Assembly: GCA_937899065.1 (NCBI GenBank)
Contig: CALBPG010000254.1
Span: forward strand, 1 to 33,756
Reading direction: 5' to 3'
DNA: 33,756 nt
Source of the DNA: an uncultured Allomuricauda sp.
Lineage (GTDB): Bacteria > Bacteroidota > Bacteroidia > Flavobacteriales > Flavobacteriaceae
The translations under genes and the position numbers were made by a program. This document shows, in pieces, positions 25,444 to 31,944 of the stretch. The stretch's first letter is position 1. Each line of letters opens with the position of its first letter. The notes beneath the pieces were generated by a model. That model saw only the letters and a list, made by a program, of their open reading frames with translations, was not told where the DNA came from and made no database searches.

Positions 25444-25998
25444 ATGAATCGATTGTTTTTGCTCTTCATATTCGTACTAATCCTATCCTGCAAACCGTCA
25501 TCGGACAAGGTGGAGGAAAAACTCTACGCATGTTTCACTAACTCCTTATCGCAAAAGGAAATGCAAAAGCTAAACGCTATCAGCACGGCATATGAAAGCT
25601 ACCTCATCGAGCAAAGGGTGTTGGAATCCTCGGAAGCAGAAAGCTACTGGAACTTCTATAGAAAAATTGTGGAGTCAGGCACATTTGAGTTTACCAATGA
25701 CTTTAATTTTTCTGAAAAAACACGTTTTCTGGAGCGGGAAAGTTTGGAAGCAAATCAAGCGCAATTGGATTGCTATACCCGTATTTTTCAATCCGAAGCG
25801 TATTTGCAGTCCAAACAATATCGATTGCAGCAAGAAATGCAATCTCTTCGAAAGCATCGGGTCACGCCAAAAATAATCGCCCAAACCACTATTGAAATAT
25901 TGTCCGTTGATGATTTTGAATTGGAATACAACCGCTTAATGACATTACTCTTTATTGAGACAATCAATGAAACCTACAAAGATGCATCAGATGAATAA
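25444..25998 (+). CDS. putative lipoprotein, unknown function
   Basis: The 184-residue protein has the lipoprotein signal MNRLFLLFIFVLILSCKPSS with Cys16. The mature part is strongly helical and charged, with no recognised domain; two further cysteines (Cys30 in LYACFTN and one in LDCYTR) could pair. It starts 21 bases after the CAT-like gene, and its stop overlaps the start of the next lipoprotein gene (ATGAATAA), so the two are translationally coupled. Confidence 0.7.
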   Translation: MNRLFLLFIFVLILSCKPSSDKVEEKLYACFTNSLSQKEMQKLNAISTAYESYLIEQRVLESSEAESYWNFYRKIVESGTFEFTNDFNFSEKTRFLERESLEANQAQLDCYTRIFQSEAYLQSKQYRLQQEMQSLRKHRVTPKIIAQTTIEILSVDDFELEYNRLMTLLFIETINETYKDASDE

Positions 25999-26407
25999 GG
26001 TCATAAAACACGTTGTGTTTTACGCTTTGGTCTTCTGTGCTGCATCATGTGTTGAGAAAAAGGCACCCAACCCTATTGTAGGGAATTGGTCTGCCCGCTA
26101 CATGATTATTGATGATGAAGAGCTTTTGGGTTATTTATCTGACAAACCAACTTTTCGACTAAAACCTGCCATTTTCACGGAAGACAATTCAATGATTGTT
26201 TTCTTAGAAGCTGAAAACAGGGCAAATATTCAAGCCAAGTACTTCCTAAAGGGCGCAGATTCCATTCAAATTGAATCCTCTATTTCCAATTTAACCGGAC
26301 AATATCGAATTAAAAGGGAAGAAAAGGGAGGACATAAAATCATGAAATTCATAGCGCCTCAAAAAGAAATGTATTTTGAACAGAATACGGCGAGAGTTAG
26401 TTATTGA
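25991..26407 (+). CDS. small lipoprotein, lipocalin-like opening
   Basis: I choose the ATG at 25991 (MNKVIKHVVFYALVFCAASC), which gives a 138-residue lipoprotein with Cys20; an ATG at 25982 is three codons upstream. The start overlaps the preceding gene by eight bases. Behind the lipobox comes NPIVGNWSARYMIIDD, the G-x-W pattern that opens lipocalin-like beta barrels, followed by alternating beta-strand sequence. The ligand is unknown, and the lipocalin reading rests on this pattern only. Confidence 0.7.
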   Translation: MNKVIKHVVFYALVFCAASCVEKKAPNPIVGNWSARYMIIDDEELLGYLSDKPTFRLKPAIFTEDNSMIVFLEAENRANIQAKYFLKGADSIQIESSISNLTGQYRIKREEKGGHKIMKFIAPQKEMYFEQNTARVSY

Positions 26408-26516
26408 ACAAAGGGACTAACTACCGCTACTTCAACTTTCTAAATTTCACTCACTAACAAGCCGCATTCGCTCATTGCGAGTTTCTTATCCTACTTTTTT
26501 GGAGTAGGTTGGAAAT

Positions 26517-26636
26517 ATGAGGGACTTCAAATCCAAAATAGTAGACGGAAAAACCTTTGAACATAGAAACAGGCTTGTTAAACCTTTGTTTCTCCTTGCA
26601 CTGTTGATTGTCTGTTTTGTGATGTGTTCCAATTAG
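26517..26636 (+). CDS. doubtful 39-residue small protein
   Basis: The frame reads MRDFKSKIVDGKTFEHRNRL and continues to a hydrophobic end (FLLALLIVCFVMCSN). A charged start followed by one membrane-type helix would fit a small tail-anchored protein. No promoter or ribosome-binding feature sets it apart, and chance is a fair explanation. Confidence 0.2.
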   Translation: MRDFKSKIVDGKTFEHRNRLVKPLFLLALLIVCFVMCSN

Positions 26637-26701
26637 TCCGATACTCTCTAAGACATCTTCACCTTACAAAATCAAACCAAAAGCACTCACCAAAACATAA
26701 T

Positions 26702-26717
26702 CCCTATCTTTAGATAG
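26702..26717 (+). promoter_or_regulatory. promoter-like element, third copy of the CCCTATCTTTAG type
   Basis: CCCTATCTTTAG recurs here as at 19669 and, with one change, at 14811. TATCTTTA (26705-26712) is one base from TAnnTTTG. The arms CTATCT and AGATAG form an inverted repeat around two T. It lies 35 bases upstream of the phasin-like gene at 26752. Confidence 0.45.
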
Positions 26718-26751
26718 CACGAAACGCATATCCCAAGTAAAAAAAGCGAAA

Positions 26752-27291
26752 ATGGCAAAAAAGGCAGCAGAGACCGCCTCCTTCATGATGCGGTTTACCC
26801 AAAAGATATATGAAGAACATGGTGAATCCAAAGTACAGTGGCGGGGCAACGTGTCTCACGTTCAAGGAGGAGAAAACCTCAATTTCTCTGATTTTAAGGA
26901 TGCGGTGGCTTTTATTCAAGAGCATTTGACCGACCTCACCCGCGAAGCCACCAATGATAGAAGCTCAGAAGAACAGGAGAATATTTTGCACAAAAGCTTT
27001 TCCCTTTTCAAAACTGTAGCCGCGACAGGTCCTAAAATTTTAAAGGAAACGCTAAAGGACCCCCGCAAGCAAGTAGCCAATTTGCAGGACCAATTGAGCG
27101 AATATGGGGAAGAACTGTTGGAGAAAGTCCCCTTGGACCAATGGCGCAACGCCTCAAAATCGGACTTCTTGTCCATTCAAGAATCCTTGGCAGCACTTTC
27201 ACAATCCGTAGCCTTACTTACCGAAAAGGTAGATGCTCTGCATGCTTCGGAAACCACCAAAGCGAAAACACCTCGTTCTAAAACAAAATAA
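26752..27291 (+). CDS. phasin-like coiled-coil protein with N-terminal WRG motif
   Basis: The 179-residue protein has no signal peptide. Its first part carries FTQKIYEEHGESKVQWRG followed by NVSHVQGGENLNFSDFKDAV, a short conserved module I recall from hypothetical proteins of other phyla. A helical middle follows, with KILKETLKDPRKQVANLQDQ. The C-terminus has a regular coiled coil (SIQESLAALSQSVALLTEKV) and a basic tail rich in Lys, Thr and Ser. Granule-coating phasins have the same style: short, helical, coiled coil, basic tail. The gene is followed three bases later by the SARP-type activator and precedes other phasin-like proteins. The phasin role is inference. Confidence 0.6.
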   Translation: MAKKAAETASFMMRFTQKIYEEHGESKVQWRGNVSHVQGGENLNFSDFKDAVAFIQEHLTDLTREATNDRSSEEQENILHKSFSLFKTVAATGPKILKETLKDPRKQVANLQDQLSEYGEELLEKVPLDQWRNASKSDFLSIQESLAALSQSVALLTEKVDALHASETTKAKTPRSKTK

Positions 27292-27294
27292 GCG

Positions 27295-28104
27295 GTGACA
27301 CAAGAGGCGTTGACACAGCAATTGGAAAGCCACAAAACCTTCGGTCTTGAAGCCCCCATAAAATTTCAGACCATGGGTCAATTTGCGCTATGGCGCGATG
27401 GAGAAAAAGTCAACACCAAAGATTGGGGTCGGGACAAAACCCTACAACTCATTCAATACTTTATTTCCTATCGGCACAAACACGCGCTTCACAAGGAACA
27501 TATTATGGACCATTTATGGGAAGAAGGCGATGACCGGGATTTTAAGGTAGCCCTTCATGGGGTAAACAAAGTACTGGAGCCCAATAGGGCTTCTCGTACC
27601 GATGCAATTTATGTACAAAGACAGGGAGTTACCTATCAGCTCAATCTCGATTTGGTTTGGATTGATGTGCAAGCTTTGGAAAACTTCATCATCATCGGGA
27701 ATGAGGCTTTAAGTGAGCATCCTAAGATAGCGCAAGAAGCCTATAAGCAAGCCATTGAGCTTTACCAAGGAGAATATCTTCCCAATCGTATCTTTGAAGA
27801 CTGGTCTTCTGAGGAACGCGAAAAAACACAAGTACTCATTCTAGGAGCACTGGTGAATATGGCTGAACTCTTGGTAAAAGAAAATCCAATGGAAAGTGTT
27901 CGTCTCGCCCAACAAGCCATCGGCATAGACAAGACCTGGGAAGATGCGTATCGCATTCAAATGGAAGCTTACATAGTTAAAGGCAACCGCCCCCAAGCAC
28001 TCAAAACCTACCAAAAGTGTGCGGATATCTTGGACGAAGAGTACGGTATCCCTCCCCTTCCTGCTACCAAAGCCCTCCTCAAGGAAATTGAAACTTTGGC
28101 TTAA
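27295..28104 (+). CDS. SARP/AfsR-type transcriptional activator (winged helix + BTAD)
   Basis: The gene starts at GTG, three bases behind the phasin-like gene, so they form one operon. The 269-residue protein has a winged-helix OmpR/SARP DNA-binding domain at about 20-118 (TMGQFALWRDGEKVN, RDKTLQLIQYFISYRHKHAL, LWEEGDDRDFKVALHGVNKV, YVQRQGVTYQLN). A bacterial transcriptional activation domain (BTAD) follows at about 122-267, with AYKQAIELYQGEYLPNRIFE, WSSEEREKTQVLI and GNRPQALKTYQKCADILDEE plus YGIPP. This is the minimal SARP layout. SARPs bind heptamer direct repeats with 11-bp period just before the promoter core, and exactly such repeats occur in the next two promoters downstream. I therefore propose it activates them. 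Confidence 0.88.
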   Translation: MTQEALTQQLESHKTFGLEAPIKFQTMGQFALWRDGEKVNTKDWGRDKTLQLIQYFISYRHKHALHKEHIMDHLWEEGDDRDFKVALHGVNKVLEPNRASRTDAIYVQRQGVTYQLNLDLVWIDVQALENFIIIGNEALSEHPKIAQEAYKQAIELYQGEYLPNRIFEDWSSEEREKTQVLILGALVNMAELLVKENPMESVRLAQQAIGIDKTWEDAYRIQMEAYIVKGNRPQALKTYQKCADILDEEYGIPPLPATKALLKEIETLA

Positions 28105-28179
28105 AATTCAATTTAAACATCTGTTTTTCAGGTATTTATTTCCTTTTTTTTCAAGAAAATTATCTCTTGGGTCAAGGTT

Positions 28180-28213
28180 GTAACTCATCTGTAACTCCCT
28201 GATTTTATGTTTG
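28180..28213 (+). promoter_or_regulatory. SARP-type operator and promoter, copy 1
   Basis: Two identical heptamers GTAACTC (28180-28186 and 28191-28197) are separated by four bases, giving an 11-bp period. Exactly eight bases further is TATGTTTG (28206-28213), a perfect TAnnTTTG box. No normal TTTG -33 element is needed if an activator fills this place. The promoter serves the gene at 28252 and lies directly behind the SARP-type gene. Confidence 0.75.
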
Positions 28214-28251
28214 CAGTGTAAAATTTGAATCATCAAATAAAACATACCATT

Positions 28252-28509
28252 ATGGCTACGAAAACACAAAAAACGAAGCGCACTTTAGTAGAAAAAACAG
28301 CAGACAACATGCTGGGCATGGCCACTATGGCAAACGACTTTGCATTGAACACCACTGAAAAGGCGTTTGACACTTCCTTTAAAATGGCAAACAAGTCTTT
28401 GGACGTCACTTCAAAGATTATGAAAAAAGGATTGGACATCACTGCCACCCAACAAGATTTGGTTTTTGATGTGTTAACTGGAGTAAAGAAAAAAATTGTA
28501 AAAAAGTAG
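28252..28509 (+). CDS. phasin-like small helical protein, 85 residues
   Basis: The start is the ATG at 28252 (MATKTQKTKRTLVEKTADNM), 38 bases behind the -7 box. The protein is basic, without signal peptide, and predicted to be one long amphipathic helix bundle with the pattern FALNTTEKAFDTSFKMANKS. Near the end is QQDLVFDVL (residues 67-75), followed by GVKKKIVKK. The same signature is found in both following proteins. Phasins, which coat storage granules, are small helical proteins of this kind. Its promoter carries the SARP-type repeats. Function is inferred. Confidence 0.6.
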   Translation: MATKTQKTKRTLVEKTADNMLGMATMANDFALNTTEKAFDTSFKMANKSLDVTSKIMKKGLDITATQQDLVFDVLTGVKKKIVKK

Positions 28510-28534
28510 AGATAACCCCCTAACATTCAATAGT

Positions 28535-28568
28535 GCAACTCATTTGTAACTCGCGGTTACTAGGTTTG
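28535..28568 (+). promoter_or_regulatory. SARP-type operator and promoter, copy 2
   Basis: Heptamers GCAACTC (28535-28541) and GTAACTC (28546-28552) are again separated by four bases, and the second lies eight bases before a perfect box TAGGTTTG (28561-28568). Spacing is identical to the copy at 28180-28213, while the 8-base stretch before the box differs. It drives the gene at 28609. Confidence 0.75.
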
Positions 28569-28608
28569 CACCAACAAATACGAATAACAACATTTTAAAA
28601 TATAAATC

Positions 28609-29445
28609 ATGGCTACAAAAACAACAAACAAGACACAGAAGAAAAGCCTAAACAATTCATTGGTAAATGCTACGATGGCAACTATCAACACCACTGTGGA
28701 GCACGGTGAAAAATGGCAAAAGCTAACCAAGAAATTGGTTAAGAAATCAGAGCCCGTTCGCAGAAAGCAAATGGATATGGTTTTCGAAACCGCTACTGAG
28801 GTAAAAGCACAATTTAACTCTGGAAAAGAGAGAATGTTCGACTTGGTTGGATACGATGGAGAAGTAGTTGAGCGTGCAGTAGAGTATGCTACCCAAAATC
28901 CTGTAAGCAAAAAGGTTATCAAAGTTGCTGGTTCTGTTAAGGAAACCATCACTGAAAACCCTGTAGTAAAGCAAGTTGAAAAAACTACTGAAAATCTTAA
29001 GGCTAAAGGCACCGCTAAATTGAACGACCTTAAAGAAGATGTTTTGGAACAAGCCCAAAAAATCTTGAACAAAGGTGAGGAAATGGTAGAGGACGCTCTA
29101 GACACCAAAAAGGTTAAGAAGCAAGCCAAAGCGAAAGTGAGCAAGGCTAAAGCGAAAGCAGCTTCTACTACTAAAAAGGTAGCAGCGAAAGTAGAGCCTG
29201 TTGCCAAAAAAGTAAAAGCAGTTGAAAAAAAGGTGGTTGAAACCGTAAAAGATGATTTGAAATTAATCCACGGAATTGGACCAAAATTGGAAACCATCTT
29301 TAACCAAAACGGAATTGTGACATACGCTCAGTTAGCTAAAGCCAGCGAAGCTACCATGAGAAGCATCTTGGAAAAAGCTGGACCTGTTTTCAAACACGCA
29401 AATTTCGCGGATTGGAAAAAAGAAGCTGAGAAAATGCGCGCCTAA
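28609..29445 (+). CDS. phasin-like protein with Lys/Ala linker and helix-hairpin-helix end
   Basis: The 278-residue protein has three zones. Residues 1-160 are helical with KQMDMVFETATEVKAQFNSG (53-72) matching the QxDxVF signature of its two neighbours. Residues about 165-215 are a Lys/Ala/Val-rich, histone-like linker (KKQAKAKVSKAKAKAASTTK and AAKVEPVAKKVKAVEKKV). Residues about 216-260 are a helix-hairpin-helix-type domain (LKLIHGIGPKLETIFNQNG then IVTYAQLAKASEATMRSILE). The combination recalls PhaF of Pseudomonas, a phasin with a histone-like tail that ties granules to DNA, but the HHH end is different. It is the most strongly predicted target of the SARP-type operator and leads a two-gene unit. 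Confidence 0.65.
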   Translation: MATKTTNKTQKKSLNNSLVNATMATINTTVEHGEKWQKLTKKLVKKSEPVRRKQMDMVFETATEVKAQFNSGKERMFDLVGYDGEVVERAVEYATQNPVSKKVIKVAGSVKETITENPVVKQVEKTTENLKAKGTAKLNDLKEDVLEQAQKILNKGEEMVEDALDTKKVKKQAKAKVSKAKAKAASTTKKVAAKVEPVAKKVKAVEKKVVETVKDDLKLIHGIGPKLETIFNQNGIVTYAQLAKASEATMRSILEKAGPVFKHANFADWKKEAEKMRA

Positions 29446-29483
29446 TTCAGGTCTGTGCATTTCAACATTAAAATCTAGAAAAG

Positions 29484-29771
29484 ATGAAAAACAATAAGAC
29501 AGCAAAAAAAGCAAAAGGATTTATCGGAAAAACGATATCCAAAGCAAAAGACTTTGCCTTAAACGCAAATGACATTGCCCTAGCTAAAACAGAAGAAATC
29601 GTAACAGATTCTTTGGAAATTGCAGCGCAATGGCAAAAGGTTGGTGAAAAAGCGATTAAAGGTGGATTGAAATTATCCGCTAATCAGCAAGACCTTGTCT
29701 TTGATATTTTGAACGAAGTTAAATCCGATGTAAAAGAAGGCCAGAAGAAGTTTCGTAAACTCGTAGCCTAA
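29484..29771 (+). CDS. phasin-like small helical protein, 95 residues
   Basis: The protein starts MKNNKTAKKAKGFIGKTISK. It resembles the 85-residue protein at 28252: FALNANDIALAKTEEIV corresponds to FALNTTEKAF there, and NQQDLVFDILNEVK (residues 67-80) matches QQDLVFDVLTGVK. It has no signal peptide or membrane segment. It lies 38 bases behind the HHH protein in the same transcript, and a strong terminator follows it. The similarity to its neighbours suggests duplication within the locus. Confidence 0.6.
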   Translation: MKNNKTAKKAKGFIGKTISKAKDFALNANDIALAKTEEIVTDSLEIAAQWQKVGEKAIKGGLKLSANQQDLVFDILNEVKSDVKEGQKKFRKLVA

Positions 29772-29796
29772 ACTTTCAAACGGATTCCATGAACGA

Positions 29797-29838
29797 AAAC
29801 CAGAATATCTCCTATGTGGGTATTCTGGTTTTTTCGTT
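29797..29838 (+). terminator. strong intrinsic terminator closing the phasin-like operon
   Basis: AAAACCAGAATA (29797-29808) pairs perfectly with TATTCTGGTTTT (29822-29833), twelve pairs, followed by TTCGTTTTT. Outer bases AACGA/TCGTT can extend it. It separates the SARP-controlled genes from the TetR unit. Confidence 0.9.
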
Positions 29839-29939
29839 TTTCATCCCTAAAACAAGAAATCGCTATTTTAGCAAAAGGCCACTATCTTCTTCTTGGAAGT
29901 TGAGGCAAACGTAGTGACCTAATATTCTCAAACAGCACA

Positions 29940-30593
29940 TTGGCAAGAAAAAAGACCATAACAAAAGCGTATCTCATAGATTGTTATATGGATACCGTAG
30001 TGGCCCAACACGGCACCCCTTTTACGGTGGAAGACCTGGCAGAAGCGCATAATTTCACGTCAAAAGCCTTCGAAGCCCATTTTGAAAGCTTTGATGACCT
30101 CAACAAAGCCATCTTCAAGATTTTCTTGGACAATGCGTTAGCCGTACTTGCCGAAACACCAGAATACTTCGGCTTTAGCAAAAAAGACAAATTGCTAAGC
30201 TTGTATTACACCCTTTTCGAGAATTTCACCCTCAATCGTGATTTTGTTTTACTGACCATCAAGAGTTACGGACTGAATTTAAACACCCTGTCGCTTTTCA
30301 ATGAGTTAAAAGAAAGCTTTGTGGCCTTTGTGGATTCCCTTGAAATGGAAACCATCCGCTTACATGACACCCTGGATTCCTTTCAAAAAAAATCGGTTCA
30401 AGAAGGGCTTTGGGTACAATTCCTTTTGACCCTAAAGTTTTGGATGTCCGATGACTCTCCGAAATGCCAAAAGACAGACATTTTTATTGAAAAATCAGTG
30501 AATACCGGAGTAGAACTCTTGAACACGAAGTCCCTGCATAACATCATCGATTTAGGCAAGTTTTTATACGCTGAAAAAATAAAAACCAAGTAA
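29940..30593 (+). CDS. TetR-family transcriptional regulator
   Basis: No ATG fits; the TTG at 29940 starts MARKKTITKAYLIDCYMDTV. The N-terminal helix-turn-helix is visible at residues 8-55 (TPFTVEDLAEAHNFTSKAFE then AHFESFDDLNKAIFKIF), the standard place for TetR proteins. The C-terminal ligand domain of about 150 residues is helical and unassigned. It is separated from the ABC1 kinase gene by five bases, and the wax ester synthase gene follows, so it probably controls this operon, perhaps in response to a fatty acid or acyl-CoA. The ligand is not known. Confidence 0.82.
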   Translation: MARKKTITKAYLIDCYMDTVVAQHGTPFTVEDLAEAHNFTSKAFEAHFESFDDLNKAIFKIFLDNALAVLAETPEYFGFSKKDKLLSLYYTLFENFTLNRDFVLLTIKSYGLNLNTLSLFNELKESFVAFVDSLEMETIRLHDTLDSFQKKSVQEGLWVQFLLTLKFWMSDDSPKCQKTDIFIEKSVNTGVELLNTKSLHNIIDLGKFLYAEKIKTK

Positions 30594-30598
30594 GCGCC

Positions 30599-31933
30599 AT
30601 GAAATCCTCCAAAAACATCCCGATTTCCAAACTGCGCCGCACGTCTAAATTAGTGCAAACTGGGGCCAAGGTTGGGGTAAATTATTTGAAGTACTACGGC
30701 GATAAAATGGTGAACTCTGAAGAAGAAGCCAAGGAACGTCTGGAGGAAAACAATGCCAATGACATTTACGATAGCCTCAAAACACTAAAGGGAAGTGCTT
30801 TGAAAATGGCACAGATGATGAGCATGGAAAAAAACATCATGCCCAAGGCGTTCGTAGAAAAATTTTCGCTTGCGCAATTCTCGGTTCCTCCCCTTTCCGC
30901 TCCTTTGGTGCTGAAAACGTTTAAAAAATCCTTTGGCAAACTGCCGCACCAACTTTTTGATGCATTCAACAGTCAAGCCATCAATGCCGCAAGCATCGGG
31001 CAGGTTCACCAAGCCCAAAAGAATGGGAAAACCTTGGCTGTAAAAATCCAATATCCCGGTATTGCGGATAGCATCCAATCCGATTTGGCCATTGTAAAAC
31101 CTGTAGCCATGAAAATGTTCAAAATTTCTGGCGAACATTCCGAACAATACTTTAAAGAGGTAGAAAACAAATTGGTCGAGGAAACCGATTACGTTTTGGA
31201 ACTGGCCCAAAGCCAAGAAATCGCTAAAGAGTGCGCGCATATTGAAAACCTCAAATTTCCAGAGTACTATCCGGAATATTCCTCTACCGATATCATCACC
31301 ATGGATTGGATGGAAGGACTACATCTCTCTGAATTTGTAAGAAGAAATATAGACCAACAAGCAGCCAATGCCATTGGGCAAACCCTTTGGGATTTTTACA
31401 TGTACCAAATTCATGTATTGCGTAAGGTACATGCCGACCCGCATCCAGGTAACTTCCTTATTTCAAACCAAAATGAAGTGATTGCTTTGGATTTTGGTTG
31501 TATGAAAACCATTCCAGATACCTTTTATGAACCCTATTTTGCCTTGTTCAATTACGAAGTATTGCACGATTCGAAGCAATTTGAAGAGAACCTTGAAGCA
31601 CTGGAAATCTTGAAACCGGAAGATAGCGAAGAAGAAAGAGCACGATTCAGTGACTTGTTTTTCGAAATCATAGAATGTTTTACCACCCCTTTTCAAGATG
31701 AAACCTTTGATTTTTCGGACAGGGAAATGTTTGATAAACTAAGCACTTACGGCGAAAAATACATCAAAGAAGCGTCTTCCTTGAACATGGGCGCCAATCG
31801 AGGGTCGAAGCATAACATTTATATGAACCGAACCTTTTTCGGACTTTTCAGTCTTATGTTCGACCTCAAAGCAGAAAATATTACAATCAACAATTACACC
31901 CATTATTTGGAAGAGGAAACCGTATTGGGATAA
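30599..31933 (+). CDS. ABC1/UbiB-family atypical kinase
   Basis: The 444-residue protein has the ABC1 (UbiB/AarF/ADCK) motifs: KMAQ (69-72) in place of the usual KxGQ, AASIGQVHQA (130-139, Ala-rich nucleotide loop), Lys149 in LAVKIQYPG, VHADPHPGNFLI with the catalytic Asp280 and Asn285, and DFG at 298-300. Family members use ATP and influence ubiquinone or other lipids; substrates are mostly unknown. The Gly-to-Ala change in KxGQ is the only odd residue. It stands between the TetR-type regulator (5 bases) and the wax ester synthase gene (11 bases), so it should work in lipid metabolism here. Confidence 0.9.
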   Translation: MKSSKNIPISKLRRTSKLVQTGAKVGVNYLKYYGDKMVNSEEEAKERLEENNANDIYDSLKTLKGSALKMAQMMSMEKNIMPKAFVEKFSLAQFSVPPLSAPLVLKTFKKSFGKLPHQLFDAFNSQAINAASIGQVHQAQKNGKTLAVKIQYPGIADSIQSDLAIVKPVAMKMFKISGEHSEQYFKEVENKLVEETDYVLELAQSQEIAKECAHIENLKFPEYYPEYSSTDIITMDWMEGLHLSEFVRRNIDQQAANAIGQTLWDFYMYQIHVLRKVHADPHPGNFLISNQNEVIALDFGCMKTIPDTFYEPYFALFNYEVLHDSKQFEENLEALEILKPEDSEEERARFSDLFFEIIECFTTPFQDETFDFSDREMFDKLSTYGEKYIKEASSLNMGANRGSKHNIYMNRTFFGLFSLMFDLKAENITINNYTHYLEEETVLG

Positions 31934-31944
31934 AACAAAAAACG

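Larger units (their letters stand above)
26408..26751. other. intergenic region with one doubtful short frame and a promoter
   Basis: These 344 bases hold a hairpin CCTACT/AGTAGG (26490-26508), a 39-codon frame at 26517-26636, and the promoter-like palindrome near 26702-26717 for the phasin-like gene. I see no other structure. Confidence 0.5.

Noticed and set aside
28560-29297. A 245-codon antisense frame opposite the HHH protein
   Set aside because: It is Ser/Phe/Thr-rich, the usual mirror of a Lys/Glu/Ala-rich gene, and the sense strand has a promoter, a start and a recognised domain.
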